Under the pieces are notes generated by a model. That model worked only from the letters and a program-made list of their open reading frames with translations. It made no database searches and had not been told where the DNA came from. From assembly GCF_001467585.1 (NCBI RefSeq), contig NZ_LNXY01000031.1:78669-142668 (forward strand): a DNA stretch of 64,000 nt, read 5' to 3'. Positions 49,246-58,483 of the stretch are shown here, one piece after another (position 1 is the first letter of the stretch; each line of letters begins with the position of its first letter). Both the position numbers and the translations under genes were made by a program. This stretch comes from Legionella drozanskii LLAP-1. Its GTDB lineage: Bacteria; Pseudomonadota; Gammaproteobacteria; Legionellales; Legionellaceae.

Positions 49246-50196
49246 ATGATCTATCCAAACATTCTAGCCACAATAGGACACACTCCTGTAGTAAAAATTA
49301 ATCAATTAGGAAAAGATTTACCCTGTGAGATCTATGCTAAATGCGAATTTTTTAATCCTGGCGGCTCGGTTAAAGATCGTATTGGCTATGAAATGGTTAA
49401 AAATGCACAACGCAGCGGACGAATTAAACCAGGCGATACCCTCATTGAACCAACTTCCGGTAACACCGGTATTGGCATTGCTTTGGCTGGCGCTGTAATG
49501 GGTTATAAAGTCGTTATTACTATGCCCAATAAAATGAGTCAGGAAAAACAATCTGTCCTCGAACGCTTAGGCGCAACCATTTACCGTACACGTACCGAAG
49601 CAGCCTGGAATGATCCGGATAGCCATATTTCTTTAGCTAAAGAACTACAACGCGAGATACCTAATTCTCATATTCTTGATCAATACGCCAATCCTGATAA
49701 CCCCAATGCCCACTATCATGGTACTGCCGAGGAAATTATTGAGGATTTTGGTAAGGATCTGCATATGGTTGTCGCTGGTGTGGGAACTGGGGGGACGATA
49801 ACAGGCATTGCTAAACGCTTAAAAGAATATAACCCAGCCATTAAAATCATCGGAATTGATCCCATTGGTTCTATTCTTGGTGGCGGTGATGAAATTAAAC
49901 CCTACCATGTAGAGGGAATAGGTTATGATTTCTTCCCCGAAGTATTGAACAATAATTTAATTGATGCTTATATCAAAACAAACGATAAAGACTCTTTCCA
50001 CATAGCAAGACGTTTAATCCGTGAAGAGGGGTTATTAGTCGGGGGGTCTTGCGGAGCGGCAATGTGGGGCGCTTTGCAAGCGGCTAAATCCCTGCAAAAA
50101 GGACAAAAATGTTTAGTGATTCTGCCCGACTCAATCCGAAATTACATGTCAAAATATGCCAATGATGAGTGGATGAAAGAACAAGGTTTTCTTTGA
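49246..50196 (+). CDS. cbs: Cystathionine beta-synthase, catalytic core only
   Basis: 316-residue PLP enzyme of the cysteine synthase/CBS fold. PLP lysine K43 (NPGGSVKDRI), phosphate loop/substrate site TSGNTG (70-75), and VGTGGTITGIA. Details fit cystathionine beta-synthase better than CysK: EAAWNDPDSHISLAKELQREIPNSHILDQYANPDNPNAHY, EGIGYDFFPEVL and LPDSIRNYMSKYANDEWM closely follow the animal CBS core. It lacks both the heme-binding N-terminus and the C-terminal Bateman domain of the human enzyme. It would condense serine and homocysteine in reverse transsulfuration. Single gene. Confidence 0.85.
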   Translation: MIYPNILATIGHTPVVKINQLGKDLPCEIYAKCEFFNPGGSVKDRIGYEMVKNAQRSGRIKPGDTLIEPTSGNTGIGIALAGAVMGYKVVITMPNKMSQEKQSVLERLGATIYRTRTEAAWNDPDSHISLAKELQREIPNSHILDQYANPDNPNAHYHGTAEEIIEDFGKDLHMVVAGVGTGGTITGIAKRLKEYNPAIKIIGIDPIGSILGGGDEIKPYHVEGIGYDFFPEVLNNNLIDAYIKTNDKDSFHIARRLIREEGLLVGGSCGAAMWGALQAAKSLQKGQKCLVILPDSIRNYMSKYANDEWMKEQGFL

Positions 50197-50225
50197 AAGC
50201 TTGGTTGGTTAAGCCAACCAAGCTT
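50197..50225. terminator. Two-way terminator-like hairpin, related to the GGTTGGGC palindromes
   Basis: Perfect 12-base stem AAGCTTGGTTGG / CCAACCAAGCTT with loop TTAAG, immediately after the CBS stop and between two convergent genes. No T tract. Confidence 0.65.
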
Positions 50226-50231
50226 CAGGCA

Positions 50232-51359
50232 TTAAGAAACTTTGAAAGAACGAGTTTGTTCTAGATTCTCATAAACAGAATGCGTTAAGTGTCCGATACT
50301 TATCGCTCGAGCAATAGCACGCACTAATTCCTTAGTGATTTGATCATCAAAATCCCCTTTAGGCAAGCTAACGGGTTCCACACCCTTCTGTGCTCTATCG
50401 ATTGCTTTTTGAAAGAAATCTTGATTACCATGTTCAATGCCAACTTGCTTCACTCGACCTGCGAGATAATCACTTTTATTCATTCCAGCGATATAAATTT
50501 TCATCAGAACATCATTAGGCGAATCACCAAACTCACCAAGATTTACCATTAATTCTAGGCGTTTTAAGGTTTCTTCATATTCTTTTATTAAATCTTTATC
50601 TGCTTGCTCAATTATAGCTAAGATTTCAGATAGTTCAGGATCCTTCGGAGGCGGATTAATCGGCTCAGCAGCCTGAACGCGATGAGTACTAATGATTACT
50701 TTATTAGGGTTTAATAACGCGAACTGTTCAGGGTTAGATACTAGGGGCAGATAATGCTTGTTCTGCAATTGCAGAGTAATTGGACTGCCTATAGCATCCT
50801 TCAGTTCTTCATTGTAGTTTAAACTTAGATGCAGTTCTTTACCTGGCTCAACAACTTGCACGGTAATAGGTATTTTCGTTACATTTGATAAGGCAGCAAT
50901 AGCAGATTCATCTATCCAGGTATCTCGCTTTCTCATATTAGCAGGGTCTGTTTTTTCATTATCGCTAACAAAAGCACCTGGATATTTATCTGGAAAACGA
51001 CATAATTCATCTACTGTAACTTGACGCAAAGCATAAGATAATTCTAAGACAAATTTTGCGCGATTGTGAGGAGCTTCTACTAATTTTGATAAATGCTCCA
51101 CAGGAGTCATTAAACGATCAAAAATTGGCTGTTGAGAAAAATAAGAAGCGTGAATCTCAAGTATATATTTAGCTAGAACTTGATTATCCCGTGCTGGTTC
51201 GTCCCCAATATTACTAAGGATTGCTGCAGCCGCTCCTCTGAATCCACAGTCTCCCGTTCCCCCCACATCAACAAAGCTTGGTTCTGGTTTAGATACAGTC
51301 TGATAAAGTGGAGCACCGGCTCTTACATTGGTTTTAAAAAAACCTGATTTACTCCGCAT
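50232..51359 (-). CDS. OTU-family cysteine protease, candidate deubiquitinase effector
   Basis: 375 residues. The N-terminal domain (about 25-210) has the OTU layout: FVDVGGTGDCGFRGAAAAIL with nucleophile C38 preceded by D37 (family DGNCLFRA), a helical insert, TWIDESAIAALSNVTKIPITVQVV, and the His strand NKHYLPLV with H202. The C-terminal part (about 235-375) is helical and unassigned. No signal peptide. Bacteria lack ubiquitin, so an OTU protease points to action inside a eukaryotic host; Legionella has OTU effectors (Lot family). The C-terminus SVYENLEQTRSFKVS could be a secretion signal. Activity is inferred from motifs only. Confidence 0.75.
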   Translation of the reverse strand: MRSKSGFFKTNVRAGAPLYQTVSKPEPSFVDVGGTGDCGFRGAAAAILSNIGDEPARDNQVLAKYILEIHASYFSQQPIFDRLMTPVEHLSKLVEAPHNRAKFVLELSYALRQVTVDELCRFPDKYPGAFVSDNEKTDPANMRKRDTWIDESAIAALSNVTKIPITVQVVEPGKELHLSLNYNEELKDAIGSPITLQLQNKHYLPLVSNPEQFALLNPNKVIISTHRVQAAEPINPPPKDPELSEILAIIEQADKDLIKEYEETLKRLELMVNLGEFGDSPNDVLMKIYIAGMNKSDYLAGRVKQVGIEHGNQDFFQKAIDRAQKGVEPVSLPKGDFDDQITKELVRAIARAISIGHLTHSVYENLEQTRSFKVS

Positions 51360-51724
51360 GGTACTCTCTCCCGCATGTCTTGATCTAAATTTTTAATCAC
51401 TAGTTACATTTTAAGCAATTAAGATTAAGGGAATATTAACGATTAGAGTATAATGCATAAATCAAAACTAGTAAGTATAAATTAAGCGCAGTGTGAGTGG
51501 ATAAAACGATAACTCCAGAAAGAAAGTGATTATTTTAGATCAGCCCGCCTTTTATTTACCTCGACATTCCAATAATAAGCCACCAAATTCAACCTAAACC
51601 TGAAATATTTCCCTGCCATGTATCTCTTTCGCGGAGAAATAACTAAGTTCCCTTTGTGAAAAATACATGATCTTCTTCTTCTCAAGAGCTACCATATCAA
51701 TACGATTCTTATTCAAAATTAATT
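51360..51724. other. 365-base intergenic region between divergent genes
   Basis: AT-rich, separating the OTU gene and the methyltransferase gene. A TATAAT sits at 51449-51454 on the + strand without a good -35. No open frame with a ribosome site, no hairpin of note and no RNA gene recognised. Confidence 0.5.
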
Positions 51725-52414
51725 ATGTGGCTTGCATTTCTGTTTTTAATCGCCGGCAGTTTTGTCTTAGTTCTATACATGAGAAGAGAGCACCGACGTG
51801 TAAAACGCTGGAAAAATACCTTATCCCTTGATAAGCATTTCGCAGTTTTTCAACATCTTTATGCCAATATCGATGGTTTTGCCCTATCTAAAGCAGAAAG
51901 GATTCAGGGAGATGCCTTTGAATATGTTTATGGCGAAATAGAATTTGAATCTTTTATCGCTCTATTATCATTAGGTAATCCAAATTCAGCCACTGTATTT
52001 TATGATTTAGGCAGCGGCACAGGAAAAGCAGTATTAGCCTGTGCCATGGTTTTTAATGTCAAGAAAAGTTGTGGTATCGAGTTGTTTTCCTCTCTATACC
52101 AAACTGCAGAATTACAGCAAGGACGTTTAAAAGAACTTCCGGATTATTTTGAAAAAGCAAAGCGTATCGAATTTAAAAAAGCGGATATTTTGCAAACCCG
52201 ATTTGATGAGGCCTCATTAATTTTTATTAATGCCACCGGCTTTTTTGGCGATAGTTGGATAGCCGTCTCAAAAAGCATTGAACAAATCAAATCCGGCTCA
52301 CTTGTTATCAGCACGTCTAAATCTCTCTCATCCGAATTATTTACCTGCCTGCGAGTCACTCAAGTCGCAATGAGTTGGGGTATTGTTAATGCTTTCATCC
52401 AACAACGCCTGTAA
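51725..52414 (+). CDS. Membrane-anchored class I methyltransferase, DOT1-like
   Basis: 229 residues. A single N-terminal membrane helix (2-18) is followed by basic residues (RREHRRVKRWK), then a Rossmann core with FYDLGSGTGKAVLACAMVF (D94-G100) and CGIELFSSLYQTAE. DLGSGxGxxVLxxA followed by GxExxxxxxxxA is the pattern of the DOT1 histone H3K79 methyltransferase fold and its bacterial relatives. The DOT1 lysine channel cannot be judged by eye. It may modify a protein at the membrane or a host protein; the substrate is unknown. Monocistronic. Confidence 0.65.
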   Translation: MWLAFLFLIAGSFVLVLYMRREHRRVKRWKNTLSLDKHFAVFQHLYANIDGFALSKAERIQGDAFEYVYGEIEFESFIALLSLGNPNSATVFYDLGSGTGKAVLACAMVFNVKKSCGIELFSSLYQTAELQQGRLKELPDYFEKAKRIEFKKADILQTRFDEASLIFINATGFFGDSWIAVSKSIEQIKSGSLVISTSKSLSSELFTCLRVTQVAMSWGIVNAFIQQRL

Positions 52415-52544
52415 AATGGGCAATAAAGCCTGCAACAACACCACAAAAGACGCCAAATTACCTACAAAACAAGAGAATTCTCATCAGATCCCCAGAAGGG
52501 GATTGCATTGCAGAATAAAATGTTGATACAGTTGGTTGATAAGA

Positions 52545-52572
52545 TTGAATAATTTCTTTACCTGTCTATACT
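52545..52572 (+). promoter_or_regulatory. Candidate promoter of ihfB
   Basis: TTGAAT (52545-52550) and TATACT (52567-52572), 16-base spacer, giving a leader of about 70 bases. Confidence 0.5.
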
Positions 52573-52651
52573 AAAATAAAGTGGTAAAGAAAGTCAGCAC
52601 CTGCTGTGTCTTGGTGATGACGCCCCAAAAACGCGGCTAACCGAGGTGGGT

Positions 52652-52963
52652 ATGATCAAATCGGAACTGATTGCAAACCTTGCTGCAAAAATGACACATC
52701 TTCCTGAAAAACAGGTAGCAGACAGCATTAATCGTATTCTTGAATTAATGAGTGAAGCACTTGTTGATAATAAGCGCATTGAAATTCGTGGCTTTGGCAG
52801 TTTTTCTTTGCATTATCGCCCCCCACGTAATGCACACAATCCCAAAACCGGTGAGAAAGTGGTTACGGAGGCCAAATACAGCCCTCATTTTAAACCCGGT
52901 AAGGAGCTTAGAGAACGGGTTGACGCTTCGCGTTCAAAATTTCCGTTAAAAGACGAAGATTAA
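52652..52963 (+). CDS. ihfB: Integration host factor beta subunit
   Basis: 103 residues (E. coli 94). Nucleoid DNA-bending protein, partner of IhfA. Seen: [37 protein letters not shown], then the beta-arm [29 protein letters not shown] with the intercalating proline region, and [12 protein letters not shown]. The ATG at 52652 with GAGG five bases upstream is used; an in-frame GTG at 52646 lies within that ribosome site. It is not next to rpsA, its common neighbour in gammaproteobacteria. Confidence 0.95.
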   Translation: MIKSELIANLAAKMTHLPEKQVADSINRILELMSEALVDNKRIEIRGFGSFSLHYRPPRNAHNPKTGEKVVTEAKYSPHFKPGKELRERVDASRSKFPLKDED

Positions 52964-52967
52964 AACC

Positions 52968-52996
52968 TAGCAACTGTCTTAAAAGGACAGTTGCTA
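52968..52996. terminator. Two-way terminator between ihfB and dcd
   Basis: Perfect 11-base stem TAGCAACTGTC / GACAGTTGCTA with a seven-base loop, between two convergent genes. Confidence 0.7.
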
Positions 52997-53010
52997 CACT
53001 ATTGAAGCTA

Positions 53011-53577
53011 TCAAGTTCGTGGCAAAGTCACCCCTGTTTGTCCTTGGTATTTACCACCTCTATCACGGTAGGATACAGCGCAGACCTCATCAGACTCTAG
53101 AAATAACATTTGCGCCACCCCTTCATTGGCATAAATTTTAGCAGGAAGCGGGGTGGTATTTGAAAACTCTAAAGTCACATGACCTTCCCACTCAGGTTCT
53201 AAGGGCGTGACATTCACGATAATTCCACACCGTGCATAGGTAGATTTGCCTAAGCAAATAGTCAAGACCGTCCGAGGAATACGGAAATATTCCACTGTGC
53301 GCGCCAGAGCAAAGGAGTTCGGTGGGATAATACATACGTCTGATTTCACGTCCACAAAACTATTTTCATCAAACGCCTTAGGATCCACGATTGCTGAGTT
53401 AATATTCGTAAATATCTTGAATTCATTGGCACAACGCACATCGTAACCATAGCTTGATACGCCATAGGAAATAATCCGTCCGCCCTCGTTTTCACGCACT
53501 TGTCCGCTCTGAAATGGAGAAATCATTCCATGTTCCAGCGCCATTTTTTCTATCCATCGATCCGATTTAATTGCCAT
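53011..53577 (-). CDS. dcd: dCTP deaminase
   Basis: 188 residues; converts dCTP to dUTP for thymidylate synthesis. It starts [22 protein letters not shown], the form found in Pseudomonas and Legionella. Seen: [18 protein letters not shown], the catalytic region [31 protein letters not shown] (Arg and Glu), and the C-terminal [19 protein letters not shown]. The ATG at 53577 is preferred over a slightly longer frame. Confidence 0.97.
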   Translation of the reverse strand: MAIKSDRWIEKMALEHGMISPFQSGQVRENEGGRIISYGVSSYGYDVRCANEFKIFTNINSAIVDPKAFDENSFVDVKSDVCIIPPNSFALARTVEYFRIPRTVLTICLGKSTYARCGIIVNVTPLEPEWEGHVTLEFSNTTPLPAKIYANEGVAQMLFLESDEVCAVSYRDRGGKYQGQTGVTLPRT

Positions 53578-53707
53578 GAACGGCCCCACATAAATTACTT
53601 GACAAAAAATAACCTTCTACCACAAAGTGTCCACCAGATCCAATATTTACTCGCCGAGGCGGTACACTATAATTAATGGGTTAAGATTTTATGGATGGAG
53701 AACTTCT

Positions 53708-54331
53708 ATGCCCTTCGCAACAACTACGCGCATTGAACCTAAAGAAAACTCTCTAATTGTCTGTGCAGGTACGGTCACTTGTTCTAGCGTGTCCGCTATG
53801 GGCTCAGGTTTTATGGTGTTTAAACGATTTTTCAATAAAAATATTCATCAAAACAATATATCCGGTGGCTGGCAGGAGGCTTTGCAACATATTTTAGATA
53901 GCTACCACGGGGGGCAGGAAGAAATGCCAGCTTATGTGCGTATTGCTCAGCAAGATAGTTATCTCGGTGGTGTAGCCACAGTTCCGTTCATAGCCGGTGG
54001 TACCGGTTTAACCTTTGAGAAAATATCTACCCCAGCAGAAAAAGAAAAGCGGTTTAAAGAGCAATATAAAAGAGCAGTTGAAGAGGCTGTTATCGATGCA
54101 AAAAAATTACGTCGGCCTCTTTTTTTACAACCTCTAGGCATTGGTGTTTACGGCTGGGACGCAAAAGAAGCGGCAGAAATCGTTGTTGAGGCAGTTTGTG
54201 AGGCAGACCCAAATGACGAAGTTGAACTCACCATTCCTATTTTTAACCCAAGTCCAGGTTCTGCCAATGAATTATTTAAAGAAACATTTACTGCAGAAAT
54301 GGCAAAAAGAAAGCGCCAACCCTATCTCTAG
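53708..54331 (+). CDS. Unknown protein, weakly macro-domain-like
   Basis: 207 residues, cytoplasmic. I do not recognise the family with certainty. The segment LFLQPLGIGVYGWDAKEAAEIVVEAVCEA (about 145-173) and the following strand/helix VELTIPIFNPSPGSANELFKETF resemble the second half of macro domains (ISTGVYGYPxxxAAxIA..). The first half (SLIVCAGTVTCSSVSAMGSGFMVF, then GGVATVPFIAGGTG) lacks the usual NAAN block, so ADP-ribose binding is only a guess. The ATG at 53708 has TGGAGA upstream, with a TATAAT at 53668-53673. Convergent with the slipin gene. Confidence 0.55.
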   Translation: MPFATTTRIEPKENSLIVCAGTVTCSSVSAMGSGFMVFKRFFNKNIHQNNISGGWQEALQHILDSYHGGQEEMPAYVRIAQQDSYLGGVATVPFIAGGTGLTFEKISTPAEKEKRFKEQYKRAVEEAVIDAKKLRRPLFLQPLGIGVYGWDAKEAAEIVVEAVCEADPNDEVELTIPIFNPSPGSANELFKETFTAEMAKRKRQPYL

Positions 54332-54357
54332 AAACGTCTCATTTCACAAAATTCAGC

Positions 54358-55107
54358 TCATTTCTTTGCTACTTTTCGTAATAACTCACCTAGCTCGATA
54401 GGCATCGGAAAGACAATCGTCGATGTATTGCTGTTTGCCAAAGCCGTCAGCGTTTGTAGATAACGTAATTGCATCGCCTGAGGCTCGCGCGCGAGTACTT
54501 TTGCTGCCTGAGACAATTTTTCTGAGGCTTGTAACTCACCCTCTGCATGAATTATTTTTGCTCGTCTATCGCGCTCAGCCTCCGCTTGTTTAGCGATAGC
54601 ACGTATCATACTTTCATCTAAATCAATGTGCTTGATTTCTACGTTAGAAACTTTAATGCCCCAGCCATCGGTTTGTGCATCTAAGATTTTTTGTACATCG
54701 GAATTTAACCTCTCACGCTCGGCTAACATTTCATCCAATTCATGTTGACCTAAAACGGAACGCAAAGTTGTCTGGGCAAGTTGACTCGTTGCCTCTAAAT
54801 AATTGGCTACTTGGATAATGGCTTTCTCAGGATCGACTACACGAAAATAAAGTACTGCATTGACGCGGACTGAAACATTATCTCGCGAAATCACATCCTG
54901 ACTCGGCACATCCATCACCACCGTTCGCAAGTCCACACGCACCATTTGTTGTACTATAGGAATTAAAATCACTAAACCCGGTCCTTTGACGCGCCAAAAA
55001 CGACCCAACATAAAGACAACGGCGCGCTCATACTCTCGCAAAACACGAAAGGTGGACATCAGTAAAAATGCAATAATAATCACTAAAAATCCGAAAAAAG
55101 CGCTCAT
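54358..55107 (-). CDS. Slipin (stomatin-like SPFH/band 7 protein)
   Basis: 249 residues: one N-terminal membrane helix (3-18), the SPFH domain (about 20-185; [55 protein letters not shown]), and a coiled coil (about 175-215; [28 protein letters not shown]). The bacterial slipin forms membrane scaffolds and is cleaved by its NfeD partner. It lies 17 bases after the nfeD gene on the same strand, with AGGAG before the ATG. Confidence 0.93.
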   Translation of the reverse strand: MSAFFGFLVIIIAFLLMSTFRVLREYERAVVFMLGRFWRVKGPGLVILIPIVQQMVRVDLRTVVMDVPSQDVISRDNVSVRVNAVLYFRVVDPEKAIIQVANYLEATSQLAQTTLRSVLGQHELDEMLAERERLNSDVQKILDAQTDGWGIKVSNVEIKHIDLDESMIRAIAKQAEAERDRRAKIIHAEGELQASEKLSQAAKVLAREPQAMQLRYLQTLTALANSNTSTIVFPMPIELGELLRKVAKK

Positions 55108-55124
55108 CTTTTTTCTCCTAATGT

Positions 55125-56447
55125 TTAATTACGCTGAGAACTACCTATTTCCTCTACCTCCAGTTGTAAGCCCTGAGCAGCGATTACTTTTATTCGTTTA
55201 TCAGCTGCAATTGATTTTTTTGTATGCACACTCCAAATCTCGCCTCGAATTACCGCCTGCCCATAGCTATCAATTGCTCCCAAGGCCCGACCTTCTGCAC
55301 CAATAAGTATCTCCACTCCATGTTTTAGCTTAGATTTCCGAGATCTTATTATCATGCTAATTAATGTAAATAAAATCAGTAGGTTAACAGACGCCATAGC
55401 AACAATTGCGGACCAAGCAATGTGATAACCTTGTGTATCACTATCGATTAGTAAGATTGAACCTAAAATAAAAGCAATAGTTCCGCCTAGACCTAAGGCT
55501 CCAAAGGCGGGGGCAAAGGCTTCTCCCGTGATAAAGGCTAAGCCGAGTAGGATAAGAGCAAGGCCGGCATAATTAACCGGCAATAATTGCAAGGCATAGA
55601 GTGCAATTAAAAATGCAATCGCACCAACGACTCCAGGCAGCATATATCCTGGATTAATTAACTCAAAGAAAATACCATAGACACCTAATAAGAGAAGAAA
55701 GTAGGCGACTGTGGGGTCGGTAATAATCTCCAAGAAGCGGGTGCGCCAATCAGGTGGCCTGCTTTCAATTTCTGCTCGGTCTGTTGCTAATTGGATTTTT
55801 TGTCCGTCTTGCGTGACTATTTGTCCATTAAGCTGAGTAAGTAAATCATTTTTGTCTTTGGCAATAAAATTAATTACTTTGGTTTGAAGTGCTTCGTCAG
55901 CAGTTAAAGTCATAGCATCTTGTACCGCTTTTTCCGCAAACTCTGGATTACGATTGCGTAATTGAGCGAGTGAACGGAGGTAAGCAAGCGAGTCGTTGGT
56001 TACTTTTTTTTCCAAAGTCGTTTTCGCTGCAGCGGGTTTGCTTTCACTACCCATCGCAGCCGTTAAATCAATAGGGCTAGCGGCTCCTAAATGCGTGCTT
56101 GGTGCCATAGCCGCTACCGTGCTGGCATAGACCAAATAAGTCCCTGCACTGGCCGCTCGTGCACCACTAGGCGCGACATAGGTCACTACAGGGACTTTTG
56201 AATTTAAGATGCTTTGTATAATCTGCCTTGTTGATTTATCTAAACCACCCGGGGTGTCGATAACAATGAGGATTAGAGTTGCTTTTTGGGCATTATCTAT
56301 CCCACGCGACAAGTAATCGGCAGTGGCGGGGCCTATCGGCCCGTTTACCGTCAATTCAACAATCTTATTAGCCCAGCTGACAGGCGCAAAAAGGATCATA
56401 AAGCCCATGACGATCCCTATGCGAGCTAGGTAATTCCATCTAATCAT
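55125..56447 (-). CDS. NfeD membrane serine protease
   Basis: 440 residues, full-length NfeD (1510-type). A signal peptide is followed by a ClpP-like serine protease domain (about 28-225) with nucleophile S100 in [10 protein letters not shown] and probable general base K148 (LEKKVTND), then about four to five membrane helices (about 240-370) and a C-terminal OB-fold NfeD domain (about 380-435; [23 protein letters not shown]). Works with the downstream slipin in membrane quality control. Confidence 0.92.
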   Translation of the reverse strand: MIRWNYLARIGIVMGFMILFAPVSWANKIVELTVNGPIGPATADYLSRGIDNAQKATLILIVIDTPGGLDKSTRQIIQSILNSKVPVVTYVAPSGARAASAGTYLVYASTVAAMAPSTHLGAASPIDLTAAMGSESKPAAAKTTLEKKVTNDSLAYLRSLAQLRNRNPEFAEKAVQDAMTLTADEALQTKVINFIAKDKNDLLTQLNGQIVTQDGQKIQLATDRAEIESRPPDWRTRFLEIITDPTVAYFLLLLGVYGIFFELINPGYMLPGVVGAIAFLIALYALQLLPVNYAGLALILLGLAFITGEAFAPAFGALGLGGTIAFILGSILLIDSDTQGYHIAWSAIVAMASVNLLILFTLISMIIRSRKSKLKHGVEILIGAEGRALGAIDSYGQAVIRGEIWSVHTKKSIAADKRIKVIAAQGLQLEVEEIGSSQRN

Positions 56448-56516
56448 CTAACAACCTACTTAGATTACCTCTTGTGGATAAGCATAGCAGTTTTTGCTAA
56501 AGGATCACTTTGTCGT

Positions 56517-58160
56517 TTAGAAGAACACGCCAATTTGAGCAATCAGTGCATCTGCTTTACGGCCTGTGCCAAATGTAGGTAAATTAAATAAACCTGGAGG
56601 CGCTATACCATTAGCAAACTGATAGATATTGTAATCCACATCATGGCGATACTCTAAACTCTCAATAGTATCTTTCCATATCGAAATATTGAAAACTCCA
56701 CTAAAGCGGTGTTTTGGTAAATGTAAAGCTAGAGTATCTTTCGACCATTGATAGCCCAGAGCAAAAGATGAGGGTTTATTAAAGGCCATAAAGGTTAACG
56801 CCCCTTCAATTTGCGCTGCTTGGGGTTTTGCTCCTCGCCAATTATAGCTTAGGTCTTCGAATCTAAAGCGACGTGATACGCCTACCCATTCCGCAGTCAA
56901 GCTGTACCGATCAAAGCTAATATTTCCATGGACGTTGACAGCAGGCACCTTACGAATTAATTCGCTTCCATTAGTATCCGACGCAAACCCACCAAAGGTT
57001 GTAAAAGGTTGCGAACCGTTATCTTGCATTCCGGTAGAATCGGATATAGAGCTAATGAAGCCTCCGCCTATATCACCTGAAATATTGCCTGCTCGAATGG
57101 TATATCCTAAATTTACCCCGCCTATTCCAGAATGGCCTAAATTGGTATCCGATTTAAAGCCATAAATGGCTGCATAAGGACCCCAATCCTGTTGTGATTT
57201 ATATCCTAAAATGAATGGTCTTGCCTTTGTTCTTGCTAAGCGTTGTGGCAGAGTGGAACTAATCATTGAACTGGAGTAACGACCATAGGGTACATACATT
57301 TGACCTGCAGTAAAATAAATTGGTGAACGATCTAAATTACCAATATTAACAAAACCCATGTTGAGGCTGAATGCCGAGTTTGAAACGCGCTGCCCTACTG
57401 GAGGTGGCGTTTCATCATAGGCCATTGAAATAAATGCTTCGACTTTATCGTTTAAAGCTGCTGCAACATCAAGCTCACTCGATCCAAGGTTAATATCACC
57501 TGCGTATCGACCTACATAAGGTTGATTAATCATTGCTACGGGTTCCGCTTTGCCACTGATTGCAATAATTGGCATATTTGGCTTCGGATAGCCAATGCTT
57601 TCATAAGCACGATATAATCGACGACGCTGTTCCATCAAACGAATATCACGGTTAATACTTGAAATATTGACAATATAGTCTGAACCATCAAAAGCGGGTC
57701 TAGCACCTAGATAGGGCGAGCTCACCACTGGCGTTCCAGCAATGTAGCTAATTACTCTTCCATCCGCAATCAAAGCAGTGGGGTAAAATCCTCTTGCCCT
57801 ATGATCTTTATCCGCTGTATGTACGGATAGTACACTAGTGTGGAAAGTTTTTGCTTTTTCTGTTTCCACAACTCTATTGATGCCTGGCTGATTATTTGTT
57901 TTGGCCCGCTTATTAGCAGCTATGACTGCAGGCGCTTTTTTTACTGTAGGTTTTGCGATAACAGGTTTTACCGCTGGTCTGGCTGTGGGTTTGATTACAG
58001 ACTGTGCAACTAATTGTTTTTGCAAACGATCCAACTGTGTTTGTAATTGTTTTGTTTGCTCTTGTAATCGTATAATTTCTTGCTGTAGCTCATCATTGTT
58101 GGCGGCAAAAACTGAGCTGGATAGAGCAGAAATTGCTAATATTAAAGCTTTATATTTCAT
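56517..58160 (-). CDS. LbtU-family siderophore porin
   Basis: 547 residues with signal peptide (SSSVFA, cleavage near 19), a coiled coil (about 23-52; NNDELQQEIIRLQEQTKQLQTQLDRLQKQL), a Lys/Ala/Pro linker (about 56-90), and a long beta-strand-rich region ending in Phe (AQIGVFF), as expected for an outer-membrane barrel. This order, including the short coiled coil, fits LbtU, the Legionella legiobactin receptor that works without TonB. The ligand here is unknown, and no siderophore genes are adjacent. AGGAG before the ATG. Confidence 0.75.
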   Translation of the reverse strand: MKYKALILAISALSSSVFAANNDELQQEIIRLQEQTKQLQTQLDRLQKQLVAQSVIKPTARPAVKPVIAKPTVKKAPAVIAANKRAKTNNQPGINRVVETEKAKTFHTSVLSVHTADKDHRARGFYPTALIADGRVISYIAGTPVVSSPYLGARPAFDGSDYIVNISSINRDIRLMEQRRRLYRAYESIGYPKPNMPIIAISGKAEPVAMINQPYVGRYAGDINLGSSELDVAAALNDKVEAFISMAYDETPPPVGQRVSNSAFSLNMGFVNIGNLDRSPIYFTAGQMYVPYGRYSSSMISSTLPQRLARTKARPFILGYKSQQDWGPYAAIYGFKSDTNLGHSGIGGVNLGYTIRAGNISGDIGGGFISSISDSTGMQDNGSQPFTTFGGFASDTNGSELIRKVPAVNVHGNISFDRYSLTAEWVGVSRRFRFEDLSYNWRGAKPQAAQIEGALTFMAFNKPSSFALGYQWSKDTLALHLPKHRFSGVFNISIWKDTIESLEYRHDVDYNIYQFANGIAPPGLFNLPTFGTGRKADALIAQIGVFF

Positions 58161-58483
58161 ACTAGCTACTCCTAATTATTCTTTTTTCTTCCTAGTTAAA
58201 ACGAAAGATCCATCTCATTTTCTTGCTTCCAATTGAGCTTTAGTTTTGAACTTTGCTCAAAGAAAAAAAGCCCACATAGAGTAGCCAGGCTTATCCCTTT
58301 TCTCAATCTCAAAGTGAGAATTTATATCAAATGTGGACAAATAATGGATACATATTGAAACCGCAAGCAGTATATCTTGTACTCTACTCAGTGCCTAGTG
58401 TTTGGACACACTTTTTTATACCCAGCAAGTGATAAAAAAAAAGCCCATTATAATGGGCTTTAATAATCAGTTTAGCTAAACAA
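58161..58483. other. 323-base region upstream of the LbtU-like gene
   Basis: On the - strand it holds the terminator of the downstream MOMP gene (58433-58461) and, closer to lbtU, a short hairpin AAGCC/GGCTT followed by seven T residues (about 58261-58292), which could act as an attenuator in the lbtU leader. No clear promoter or Fur box was found by eye. Confidence 0.4.
58433..58461 (-). terminator. Rho-independent terminator of the 58484-59443 MOMP gene
   Basis: Perfect 11-base palindrome AAAGCCCATTA / TAATGGGCTTT followed on the - strand by a long T run. Confidence 0.85.

Noticed and set aside
49246-50196. Cysteine synthase CysK
   Set aside because: The EAAWNDPDSH and DSIRNYMSKY blocks match cystathionine beta-synthase more closely.
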